This document shows positions 53,013 to 61,068 of a stretch of 64,000 nt of DNA, one piece after another. A model generated the notes under the pieces. That model was not told where the DNA came from, made no database searches, and worked only from the letters and a program-made list of their open reading frames with translations. Made by a program: the position numbers and the translations under genes. Source of the DNA: Deltaproteobacteria bacterium (lineage in GTDB: Bacteria > Desulfobacterota > Syntrophorhabdia > Syntrophorhabdales > Syntrophorhabdaceae); contig JAKLET010000001.1 in NCBI GenBank assembly GCA_022711595.1, forward strand, positions 62,001 to 126,000, read 5' to 3'. Each line of letters opens with the position of its first letter. Positions within the stretch are counted from its first letter, which is position 1.

Positions 53013-53032
53013 AAAAGGACGGAGGTATGAGT

Positions 53033-53740
53033 ATGACAAACATGGAAGACAAGAACGATCTTCCGACAAAACCCATCCCCGAACCGACCCTGAGGCGATT
53101 ACCCGTCTATTACCAGTACCTGAAAAAGATCAAGGATGAAAAGAAAGGTGATTTCATTTCATGCACGCAGATCGGCAATGATCTGAGCATCCTCCCCATA
53201 CAGGTGCGCAAAGACCTGGAGGTCACCGAAGCCGTGGGCAAACCGAAACTGGGCTACGGCATAGAGGAGCTCATCACCGTTATCGGGGACTTCCTCGGGT
53301 GGAACAACACGAAAGATGCCTATCTCGTCGGCGTCGGTCATCTCGGCACTGCGCTTCTCGGCTTTGAAAGGTTCAGAGAACACGGTCTCAATATCATAGC
53401 CGCCTTCGATATCGACGCCGAAAAGATAGGCCAGACGGTCCACGGGGTCAGGGTCTTCCACATCAAGAAGCTTCCTGACATGGTAAAACGCATGGGCATC
53501 AAGATCGGCATCCTCACGACCCCCGCTTATTCTGCGCAGGATCTGACCGATAATATGGTTAAGGCGGGGATCAAGGCCATCTGGAATTTTTCCCCGGAGA
53601 AGGTAAACGTCCCACCGGGCATTATCGTCCAGCACGAAAACCTCGCGGCATCCCTGGTGGTTTTATCGAAAAAACTGGCGTTGACATTGAAAGCTCAATT
53701 GAAGGATGAGGTGAATGATGGAAACAATGAGAAAATTTGA
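53033..53740 (+). CDS. rex: Redox-sensing transcriptional repressor Rex
   Basis: About 235 residues. The N-terminal winged helix (IPEPTLRRLPVYYQYLKKI; ISCTQIGNDLSILPIQVRKDL) and the C-terminal Rossmann domain (AYLVGVGHLGTALLGFERF; IIAAFDIDAEKIGQ; AIWNFSPEKVNVPPGIIVQHENLAASLVVLSKKL) match Rex, which senses the NADH/NAD+ ratio and represses NADH-oxidising genes until NADH builds up. The second ATG (53033) is seven bases after GGAGG and is preferred over 53027. It overlaps the hydC start, so the sensor is made with the NADH-dependent hydrogenase that it probably controls. Confidence 0.96.
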   Translation: MTNMEDKNDLPTKPIPEPTLRRLPVYYQYLKKIKDEKKGDFISCTQIGNDLSILPIQVRKDLEVTEAVGKPKLGYGIEELITVIGDFLGWNNTKDAYLVGVGHLGTALLGFERFREHGLNIIAAFDIDAEKIGQTVHGVRVFHIKKLPDMVKRMGIKIGILTTPAYSAQDLTDNMVKAGIKAIWNFSPEKVNVPPGIIVQHENLAASLVVLSKKLALTLKAQLKDEVNDGNNEKI

Positions 53741-54224
53741 ACGGATCTGTGAGATCGTCGACGGCAACCAGCGCAGTGCTGCCCGACTGATACCCATTCT
53801 CCAGGCCGTGCAGGCCGAGTACAGGTACCTGCCAGAAGAGATACTCACGTTCGTGGCGACATCGCTCGGCATCTCCCCTGCGCGGGTCTTCGGCGTGGCG
53901 ACCTTTTACTCCCTCTTTACTCTCAAACCCAAGGGCAAATACCTGATAAGGGTCTGCAACGGCACGGCATGCCACGTGAAGGGCTCCATGAACCTTTACG
54001 GGACCATCGTGAAAAAACTCGCCCTTCGTGAAGGCGAGGACTCCACCCACGACATGCTCTTCACCGTGGAAACGGTGAACTGCCTCGGGGCGTGCGGCCT
54101 GGCGCCGGCCATGGTCATCAATGACACGGTCTACGGCCAGCTCACGCCGGAGCGTGTATCGGACATCATCGACGAGATCGTTCTCAAGGAGGCTCAGAAT
54201 GAACCTGACACTCACGGGGCTTAA
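53715..54224 (+). CDS. hydC: HydC/NuoE-like [2Fe-2S] subunit, set 3
   Basis: A 169-residue NuoE-like protein: helical N-terminus (RSAARLIPILQAVQAEYRYLPEEILTFVATSLGISPARVFGVATFYSLF) and a [2Fe-2S] thioredoxin-like domain (CNGTAC, then CLGAC). Its start lies inside the rex 3' end and its end inside the hydB start, so rex-hydC-hydB are translationally linked. Function as for the other HydC copies: electron transfer between the NADH and hydrogenase subunits. Confidence 0.94.
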   Translation: MMETMRKFERICEIVDGNQRSAARLIPILQAVQAEYRYLPEEILTFVATSLGISPARVFGVATFYSLFTLKPKGKYLIRVCNGTACHVKGSMNLYGTIVKKLALREGEDSTHDMLFTVETVNCLGACGLAPAMVINDTVYGQLTPERVSDIIDEIVLKEAQNEPDTHGA

Positions 54225-56094
54225 AAAGATCAGCAGTGATTTCCTTGGATGGAGCACATCCGTTTCGCACAGGGTGCTCGTGTGCGCAGGAACGGGATGC
54301 CTTGTCAACGGCTCCCTCAAGGTGTACAACGAATTCGTCAAGGCGATCGGCGACAGCGGGCTCAACGCGTTGGTGGAACTCAAAAAGGAAGAGGACGAGG
54401 GCGTCTTCGTTTCAAAGACGGGATGCCAGGGCTTCTGCCAGATCGGGCCCCTCGTTACCATCCTCCCCGAAGGCATCTTTTATACAAAGGTAAAACCGGA
54501 AGACGTTCCCGAGATCGTGGAAACAACGATAAGAAAGGGTGCCGTGGTGGAAAGGCTCCTCTATGTTGAACCCGATACACAGAAAATCTGTCATAAAAAA
54601 GAAGAGATCCCCTTTTACCAGAAACAGCGTCGTTTTGTTCTGAACAACTGCGGCGCCATCGATCCCGAGGACATCAGGGAATATATCGCAAAAGGCGGGT
54701 ACGGACAAGCGGTCCGGGCCTGCACCGAAATGACCTCCGAGGATATCTGCGAACTCATTTTCGCCTCTGGCCTGCGCGGCCGCGGCGGCGGCGGTTTTCC
54801 CTCGGGTCGCAAATGGGACGCGGCACGCCGTGAGACAAACGATAAGAAATATGTTATCTGCAACGGCGATGAAGGCGATCCCGGAGCGTTCATGGACATG
54901 GGCATCATGGAAGGCAACCCTCACAGCGTCATCGAAGGCATGATCATCGCGGCCCGCGGCATCGACGCCGACGAAGGCTACATTTACGTCAGGGCGGAGT
55001 ACCCGCTGGCAGTCAAGCGCCTGCGCAAGGCCATAGAGGACGCATACCGCATGGGCCTTCTCGGAAAAGACCTCTTCGGATCGGGACACACGTTCAACCT
55101 CACCGTCATGGAGGGCGCGGGCGCCTTCGTCTGCGGAGAGGAAACGGCGCTCATCGCCTCCATCGAAGGTAAGCGCGGCATGCCGTCACCCAAACCTCCC
55201 TACCCTTCGCAGAGCGGGCTCTGGGGTAAACCGACAATCATCAACAACGTGGAAACCCTCTCCCAGGTTCCGCTTGTCCTGGCCATCGGCCCCGACGGCT
55301 ACCGGAAGATGGGGACCAAGGATTCCCCGGGAACGAAGACATTTGCCCTCACCGGGCATGTAGCCAATTCGGGGCTCATTGAAATGCCTTTCGGTTCCAC
55401 CCTTCGGGAGATCATCTACGGCGTCGCCGGAGGCATGACATCGGACACGGGCAAGGCGGTGAGTGACGGCTTCAAGGCCGTCCAGATCGGCGGCCCGTCC
55501 GGGGGATGCCTTACCCGCGACCACCTGGACCTGCCCATCGACTTCGACTCTTTGAAGGGCGTTGGTGCAATGGTCGGTTCGGGCGGCCTCGTCGTCATGA
55601 ACAAGAACACCTGCATGGTCAGCGTGGCGCGTTTTTTCATGCAGTTCACCCAGCACGAGTCGTGCGGCAAATGTGTGCTCTGCAGGGAAGGGACGAAACA
55701 GATGCTGGCCCTGCTTGACGACATCATTGAGGGACGGGCAACAATGGAAACCCTGGACCTCCTGGAAGACCTCGCTGCCGCTGTCCAGAAAGGGTCTCTC
55801 TGCGGGCTCGGCAAGACCGCGCCGAACCCGGTACTGTCCACAATGAAACATTTCCGTGACGAATACGTGTCACACGTGCGGGACAAGCGCTGCCCCACGG
55901 GAAAATGCAAGGCCCTCGTGAGGCTCACCATCGACGAAGACCTCTGCAAGGGCTGTACGCTATGCGCGGCGAAATGCCCCGTTGGCGCCATATCGGGGGA
56001 AAAGGGCAAACCCCACCGCATCGATCAAAGCATATGCAGAAAATGTTATATCTGCGTGGAAGTCTGTAAATTCAACGCGATCAAAGGAGACTAA
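54199..56094 (+). CDS. hydB: HydB/NuoF-like NADH subunit, set 3 (complete form)
   Basis: About 631 residues, starting at MNLTLTG, which has GGAGG six bases upstream. Domains: thioredoxin-like [2Fe-2S] with all Cys (VLVCAGTGCLVNG; KTGCQGFCQIGP), NuoF FMN/NADH core (GLRGRGGGGFPSGRKWD; CNGDEGDPGAF), SLBB region, [4Fe-4S] motif ESCGKCVLCREGT, and a C-terminal two-cluster ferredoxin (CKGCTLCAAKCPVGAI; CRKCYICVEVCKFNAI). This is the full layout of the bifurcating HydB of Thermotoga-type enzymes, in contrast to set 1 (GltD fusion) and set 2 (cysteine-poor, truncated). Confidence 0.95.
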   Translation: MNLTLTGLKKISSDFLGWSTSVSHRVLVCAGTGCLVNGSLKVYNEFVKAIGDSGLNALVELKKEEDEGVFVSKTGCQGFCQIGPLVTILPEGIFYTKVKPEDVPEIVETTIRKGAVVERLLYVEPDTQKICHKKEEIPFYQKQRRFVLNNCGAIDPEDIREYIAKGGYGQAVRACTEMTSEDICELIFASGLRGRGGGGFPSGRKWDAARRETNDKKYVICNGDEGDPGAFMDMGIMEGNPHSVIEGMIIAARGIDADEGYIYVRAEYPLAVKRLRKAIEDAYRMGLLGKDLFGSGHTFNLTVMEGAGAFVCGEETALIASIEGKRGMPSPKPPYPSQSGLWGKPTIINNVETLSQVPLVLAIGPDGYRKMGTKDSPGTKTFALTGHVANSGLIEMPFGSTLREIIYGVAGGMTSDTGKAVSDGFKAVQIGGPSGGCLTRDHLDLPIDFDSLKGVGAMVGSGGLVVMNKNTCMVSVARFFMQFTQHESCGKCVLCREGTKQMLALLDDIIEGRATMETLDLLEDLAAAVQKGSLCGLGKTAPNPVLSTMKHFRDEYVSHVRDKRCPTGKCKALVRLTIDEDLCKGCTLCAAKCPVGAISGEKGKPHRIDQSICRKCYICVEVCKFNAIKGD

Positions 56095-56098
56095 TAAA

Positions 56099-58123
56099 AT
56101 GAACGGCACCTTCGTCCTCATCGATAATAAAGAGATCCCCATCGAGAACGAGCAAAACCTCCTGGAACTCATCAGGAAGGCCCGGATCGACCTTCCCACC
56201 TTCTGTTACCATTCGGAACTGAGCATTTACGGCGCCTGCAGGCTCTGCATGGTACAGGTGGAAGGCATGGGCCTCGTTCCCGCCTGTTCCACCCCGCCGG
56301 CCAACGAAATGAAGGTGAGCACCAATACCGAAGAGATACGGAAGATGCGCAGGATCATCGTGGAACTCCTGCTCGCCAACCACAGCCAGAACTGCCCCAC
56401 CTGCCAGAAAAGCACCACCTGCCAGCTCCAGGCACTTGCACGGCGCCTCGGCATAACAAAGATACGATTCAGGAACCAGCTCAAGGAGGTCCCCCTCGAC
56501 GAATCGTCACCGTCCATTGTGAGGGACCCCAACAAGTGTGTCCTCTGCGGCGACTGCGTCCGCATCTGTTCAGAGGTGCAGTCCGTCGGGGCCATCGACT
56601 TCGCCTACAGGGGGGCGCAGACCGTTGTCATACCTTCCTTCGGAAAGGCCCTCGACAAGGTCGAGTGTGTCAACTGCGGCCAGTGTGTCCGCGTCTGCCC
56701 CACAGGAGCTCTGACCCCGAGATCAGAGGTGGATGAGGTGTGGAACGCCATTCACGACCCCTCCAAGATCGTCGTTGCCCAGGTGGCACCTGCTGTAAGG
56801 GTGGCCATCGGGGAAATGTTCGGCCTCCCGCCCGGGACCACAACAACGGGCCAGATCGCGGCGGCACTCCGGGCGGTCGGCTTCGACAGGATATACGACA
56901 CATCCTTTACCGCGGACCTCACCGTGCTGGAAGAGAGCAGCGAATTTATAAAACGCGTCACCGCCGGCGACAGGATCCCCCAGTTCACATCATGCTGCCC
57001 GGCATGGGTCAAGTTCGTAGAACAGTACTATCCCGAATTTGTGGACCATCTTTCAAGCTGCCGCTCTCCTCAGCAGATGTTCGGCGCCCTCGCCAAAGAG
57101 ATGCTCTCCAGCGAGCTCGGCGTAAATCGCGAGGACATCGTCGTCGTCTCAATAATGCCCTGCACTGCCAAAAAGTTCGAGGCCAAGCGGCCGGAATTCG
57201 AAAGCGATGGAGTGCGCGATGTGGACCACGTACTCACCACCCAGGAGTTCGGACGGATGATCGATGAGGCTGGCCTGCATTTCAAGGAACTGGGCCCGGA
57301 ATCGTTCCATCTGCCCTTCGGCTTCAAGACCGGCGCCGGCGTGATATTCGGCAATTCCGGCGGCGTGAGCGAGGCCGTCCTTCGCTACGTCAGCGAAAAA
57401 CTGACGGGGCAGAAACATGACGCCTACGAGTTCACCTCTGTCCGTGGCGAAGAAGGCATCCGCGAGGCAAAGCTCTCCGTTGCGGGCAAGGAATTCACCC
57501 TTGCCGTCGTGAGCGGCCTCGGCAACGCACGGAAGGCCCTCGAGATGATAAGATCCGGGGCGGCGCATTACGATTTTGTCGAGGTCATGGCATGCCCCGG
57601 CGGCTGTGTCGGCGGCGCAGGCCAGCCGGTCTTCAGCGACACCGCCGTGCGAAGGAAGAGGACCAGGGGCATCTACGAGAACGACCGGATGCTGGAACTC
57701 CACAAGTCCCAGGACAACCCGTACATCACGGAACTTTACCAGAACGTCCTCGGTGACGTGGGAAGCCCAAAGGCCCATAAGCTCCTCCACACGAGCTACC
57801 GCACGAGGAAGCGCATTTTTGACGAAGATGTGGACATAAGCGCCGGCGGCGAAAAAAGCGTCGACGTCAGCGTCTGTTTCGGCACCAGCTGTTTCCTTAA
57901 AGGCTCCCAGAAGCTCCTGCGTGATATACTTGTACATATACGTTCGAACGGTATCGGTGCCAGGGTGAACGTAAAGGCATCGTTCTGTTTTGAGAAATGC
58001 GACAAGGGACCGACCATCAAGGTCGGCAACCGCATCATTGAAGGCTGCACCATAGAAAAGGCCATAGAGGCCATTAAACGCGAGGGGGTGGACCTCGCTG
58101 AAGAGGTAAGGCAGGATGCTTGA
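56099..58123 (+). CDS. hydA: [FeFe]-hydrogenase catalytic subunit HydA, set 3, with C-terminal [2Fe-2S] domain
   Basis: About 674 residues, starting at MNGTFVL after AGGAG. N-terminal [2Fe-2S] (FCYHSELSIYGACRLCMVQVEG), HxxxCxxC region (NHSQNCPTCQKSTTC), two [4Fe-4S] clusters (CVLCGDCVRIC; CVNCGQCVRVCPTGAL), H-cluster L1 TSCCPAW (about 297), L2 MPCTAKKFE (about 353) and L3 MACPGGCVGGAGQP (about 498). An extra C-terminal thioredoxin-like [2Fe-2S] domain (VCFGTSCFLKG; ASFCFEKCDKG; about 590-674) is as in Thermotoga maritima HydA. With HydB and HydC it should form an NADH/ferredoxin-linked (electron-confurcating) hydrogenase making H2 during syntrophic growth. Confidence 0.95.
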   Translation: MNGTFVLIDNKEIPIENEQNLLELIRKARIDLPTFCYHSELSIYGACRLCMVQVEGMGLVPACSTPPANEMKVSTNTEEIRKMRRIIVELLLANHSQNCPTCQKSTTCQLQALARRLGITKIRFRNQLKEVPLDESSPSIVRDPNKCVLCGDCVRICSEVQSVGAIDFAYRGAQTVVIPSFGKALDKVECVNCGQCVRVCPTGALTPRSEVDEVWNAIHDPSKIVVAQVAPAVRVAIGEMFGLPPGTTTTGQIAAALRAVGFDRIYDTSFTADLTVLEESSEFIKRVTAGDRIPQFTSCCPAWVKFVEQYYPEFVDHLSSCRSPQQMFGALAKEMLSSELGVNREDIVVVSIMPCTAKKFEAKRPEFESDGVRDVDHVLTTQEFGRMIDEAGLHFKELGPESFHLPFGFKTGAGVIFGNSGGVSEAVLRYVSEKLTGQKHDAYEFTSVRGEEGIREAKLSVAGKEFTLAVVSGLGNARKALEMIRSGAAHYDFVEVMACPGGCVGGAGQPVFSDTAVRRKRTRGIYENDRMLELHKSQDNPYITELYQNVLGDVGSPKAHKLLHTSYRTRKRIFDEDVDISAGGEKSVDVSVCFGTSCFLKGSQKLLRDILVHIRSNGIGARVNVKASFCFEKCDKGPTIKVGNRIIEGCTIEKAIEAIKREGVDLAEEVRQDA

Positions 58124-59852
58124 ATCATCAAAACCCCAGATCGTCTTTACACTGACGGCCCGGTGCCGGGACTGCTACCGGTGCCTGCGCGCCTGTCCCG
58201 TCAAGGCCATCCGCATGCAGAACGGCCAGGCATATGTGGATGAAAAACGATGCATCGCCTGCGGCACCTGCATCCGAGAATGCCCACAGCAGGCAAAGAC
58301 CTTTCGCAATGACATAAACATCGCCCAGAGCCTCATCGACGAAGGTCATTTCGTCGCCGCCAGCATCGCCCCTTCGTTTTCCGCCGTCTTCAACAAATGG
58401 CAGCACTCAAGGCTCGCTTCGGCGCTTCGCGCCCTTGGCATCCGCTACGTGGGGCAGACATCCCACGGCGCATACCAGATATCACTCGAGTCCCAGAGGC
58501 TCGCCGAAGGAGACAAGACCAGGCCCCACATCGCCACGGCGTGTCCCGCCCTCATCAACTACATTGAAAAATACCAGCCGGAACTGGTAGATTACCTCCT
58601 GCCCCTCGTATCCCCTATGGTGGCACACGCCAGGCTTCTCAGAGAAAAGCTCGGCAAGGACATCAAGGTGATCTTCATCGGCCCCTGCGTGGCGAAGAAA
58701 TCGGAATTGAACCGGCCCGAGGTGGCCGGCGTTGTCGACTGCGTCCTCACCTTCAAGGAGCTCAACCTGTGGCTTGAACAGAAGGGCATTGACCTTTCCA
58801 TGTGCGAAGAGAGCAACTTCGATGAAAAGCCCGTCCACAAGGCACAGCTCTACCCCCTGCCGGGAGGGCTCATCAAAACAGCAGGGCTCAAGGATGACGG
58901 GCTGAACCTCAAGCTTCTGCGCGTCGACAGCATCCAGGGCGTCCGCGAGCTCCTCAACGGCATCGGCGAAGGATCCGAGCACGCCCTCATCGAACCGCTT
59001 TTCTGCAGCCAGGGGTGCATCAACGGCCCCGGCATTGACCCCGGCAAGAACCTTTTCGAACGCAGGCGCGACATCATCGAATACAACAGGGAAACCAAAT
59101 CAATCTCGATCGCCCCCGAGGCCGCTGACAGCGGGCTCTTCAAGGCAGCCTTCAGGAAGACCGACAGCGGGAGTTCCCCGGGCAGCGTTACCGAAGAGCA
59201 GATACAGCAGATCCTGGCACGTACCGGCAAACAGGACCCGGAACAGCAGCTCAACTGCGGTGCCTGCGGTTACGACAGCTGCCGCGAGAAGGCCATCGCC
59301 GTCGCGCTGGGGATGGCGGAGCCGGAAATGTGCATCCCCTACATGAGACGCCTTGCGGAGCGCCGCACCGACCAGATCTTCAGCACCACGCCCAACGGCG
59401 TGATCATGCTCGACGGGGAGCTCAATATCCTCGGTATGAACCCCGCTTTTAAAAGCTTTTTCTCCTGCAGCGACGTGATCCTGGGAAAGCACATATCATA
59501 CCTCATGGATCCCGCCCCGTTCGAAAAGCTTATATCGGGGATGGAGGAGAAAATGGACATAACCATCTTCCACCGCCCGTACAATCTCCTGTGCCGCGAA
59601 CTCCTGTACATACTGAAGGAAGAAAAACAGATCGTCGGGATCTTCATCAACATAACGAGTCAGCAGGAGCACGAAAAGAAACTCAAGGAGATACGCTCCC
59701 AGACTGTCGAACAGGCGAACGAACTCCTCGAGCACCAGATCAAAATGGCGCAGAACATTGCACAGTTCCTGGGTGAAAGCACCGCCCGCGGTGAGGAACT
59801 GGTGCGCAAACTGATGAGCCTGAGCGAGGGCGATGAAAACACCTCCCGATGA
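58116..59852 (+). CDS. hydS: Sensory [FeFe]-hydrogenase HydS with PAS domain
   Basis: A 578-residue H2-sensor-type protein: two-cluster ferredoxin (CRDCYRCLRACPVKAI; CIACGTCIRECPQQAK), H-cluster domain with L1 ATACPAL, L2 GPCVAKKSE and L3 FCSQGCINGP, a [4Fe-4S] motif (LNCGACGYDSCREKA, about 385), a PAS domain (IFSTTPNGVIMLDGELNILGMNPAFKSFF, about 420-525) and a C-terminal coiled coil. Ala replaces the first Cys of the L1 pair, the usual proton relay, as in known HydS. It overlaps hydA by eight bases and the phosphatase by 20, which fits a group C sensory hydrogenase acting through a PP2C-type phosphatase. Confidence 0.93.
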   Translation: MLESSKPQIVFTLTARCRDCYRCLRACPVKAIRMQNGQAYVDEKRCIACGTCIRECPQQAKTFRNDINIAQSLIDEGHFVAASIAPSFSAVFNKWQHSRLASALRALGIRYVGQTSHGAYQISLESQRLAEGDKTRPHIATACPALINYIEKYQPELVDYLLPLVSPMVAHARLLREKLGKDIKVIFIGPCVAKKSELNRPEVAGVVDCVLTFKELNLWLEQKGIDLSMCEESNFDEKPVHKAQLYPLPGGLIKTAGLKDDGLNLKLLRVDSIQGVRELLNGIGEGSEHALIEPLFCSQGCINGPGIDPGKNLFERRRDIIEYNRETKSISIAPEAADSGLFKAAFRKTDSGSSPGSVTEEQIQQILARTGKQDPEQQLNCGACGYDSCREKAIAVALGMAEPEMCIPYMRRLAERRTDQIFSTTPNGVIMLDGELNILGMNPAFKSFFSCSDVILGKHISYLMDPAPFEKLISGMEEKMDITIFHRPYNLLCRELLYILKEEKQIVGIFINITSQQEHEKKLKEIRSQTVEQANELLEHQIKMAQNIAQFLGESTARGEELVRKLMSLSEGDENTSR

Positions 59853-61002
59853 ATCGAGGAAATACATCGAGATCGCAAACTCCCAGGCCGCCAAGAGACC
59901 GGGCGGGATCTGCGGCGATTTCATCATAACGGAACGAACGTCCGAGGCAACGACGACAATTGTGGCAGACGGGATCGGCACCGGCATCAAGGCAAGGGTC
60001 GCTGCCGTCATGTGCGCATCGCGTCTGATGGAGCTCATCCGCGTCGGTTTCACCCTGCGCGAGGCGTGCTACAAGATCGTCGACACCATGCACGCGGCGC
60101 GCACGACGGATATCCCTTTCTCCGCTTTTTCGGTCTGCCGCGTACTGGTGAGCGGCCACGCCACAGTCATGTCCTACGAAATACCATCCCCCATTCTCAT
60201 CAACAACCGGCTTGCCGCGTACCTGCCGAAACAGCGTGTCTTTCCCATGGGCCTGGAGATGGTGGGCGAGGTCAACTGTATGCTCGAATACGGTGACGGC
60301 ATCATCATGGTCAGCGACGGCGTGAGCCAGGCCGGCCTCGGCCAGCAATACCGCATGGGTTGGGGCATCCAGGGCGCCTGTGACTTTATCAACGGCCTGC
60401 TTGTTCAGGGCACACAGATGAAAGACATACCCCAGAAGATCATCGCGAACGTAAGGGAGATCTCGGGTGCCACATACGGCGACGACACAACATGCAGCCT
60501 CCTGCTTTGCCGCGAAGCGCACGTTCTCAACATCCTCACCGGGCCGCCTGCCAGGAAATCGGATGACGGTAAGGTTGTAAAGGAATTCATGGAAACGAAG
60601 GGAACGAAGATCGTCTGCGGCTCGACAACAGCGGAGATCGTCGCCCGCAACCTCGGGGTGGCCATCGACATCAAAGACGTTTCAAATGCCTACCATAAAC
60701 CGCCATCTTATGATATAAAAGGCATAGACTATTCGACGGAAGGTGCGATCACCTTAAACCAGGTGTACAACATCCTGGGCGAGGCACCCGAAAAACTTGA
60801 ATCTGATTCGTCCGTTTCAGACCTTTACCGGTTTTTTCACACCTCCGACACGATCAACTTCCTCGTTGGAACGGCAGCAAATCCGGGACACGAACACATA
60901 GTCTTTCGGCAGATGGGGGTATACCCCAGAGACGTTATCGTCAGGCTCCTCGCGGAAAAACTCAAGGCCATGGGGAAGCTGGTGAATATTATATATTTGT
61001 AA
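59833..61002 (+). CDS. SpoIIE/PP2C-type serine phosphatase
   Basis: A 389-residue phosphatase. The N-terminal PP2C/SpoIIE domain (about 1-240) has GGICGDFIITE, TTTIVADGIGTGIKARVAA, IIMVSDGVSQAG and GATYGDDTTCSLLLC, which supply the metal-binding Asp residues. The C-terminal 150 residues (LNILTGPPARKSDDGKVVKEFMETKGTKIVCGSTTAEIVARNLG) form a second conserved region seen in these hydrogenase-linked phosphatases. It is co-translated with HydS, so H2 or redox sensing probably controls dephosphorylation of a regulator, possibly a partner of the RsbW-like protein encoded at 49249. Confidence 0.92.
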   Translation: MKTPPDESRKYIEIANSQAAKRPGGICGDFIITERTSEATTTIVADGIGTGIKARVAAVMCASRLMELIRVGFTLREACYKIVDTMHAARTTDIPFSAFSVCRVLVSGHATVMSYEIPSPILINNRLAAYLPKQRVFPMGLEMVGEVNCMLEYGDGIIMVSDGVSQAGLGQQYRMGWGIQGACDFINGLLVQGTQMKDIPQKIIANVREISGATYGDDTTCSLLLCREAHVLNILTGPPARKSDDGKVVKEFMETKGTKIVCGSTTAEIVARNLGVAIDIKDVSNAYHKPPSYDIKGIDYSTEGAITLNQVYNILGEAPEKLESDSSVSDLYRFFHTSDTINFLVGTAANPGHEHIVFRQMGVYPRDVIVRLLAEKLKAMGKLVNIIYL

Positions 61003-61015
61003 CAGGGGCTCGCAA

Positions 61016-61041
61016 AGGGCGGTTTGAACTTACACCGCCCT
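61016..61041 (+). promoter_or_regulatory. Hairpin in the leader of the CoA-ligase gene
   Basis: AGGGCGG/CCGCCCT stem (61016-61022 with 61035-61041), 12-base loop, between the phosphatase stop and the ligase ribosome site. There is no T-run, so it is more likely an mRNA-processing or attenuation feature than a full terminator. Confidence 0.35.
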
Positions 61042-61068
61042 CCCCGGTATAACACGAAGGAGGATTCA

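Larger units (their letters stand above)
52385..53032. other. Spacer of about 650 bases before rex
   Basis: Contains a possible small exported peptide gene (52510-52752), a strong terminator (52798-52832), a repeat pair (CGTTCCACGTTC and AGTTCCATGTTC at 52837-52862; CCGTGGAACATGGAACG at 52916-52932, inverted), the rex promoter (52948-52976) and a palindrome (52995-53012). Confidence 0.6.
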
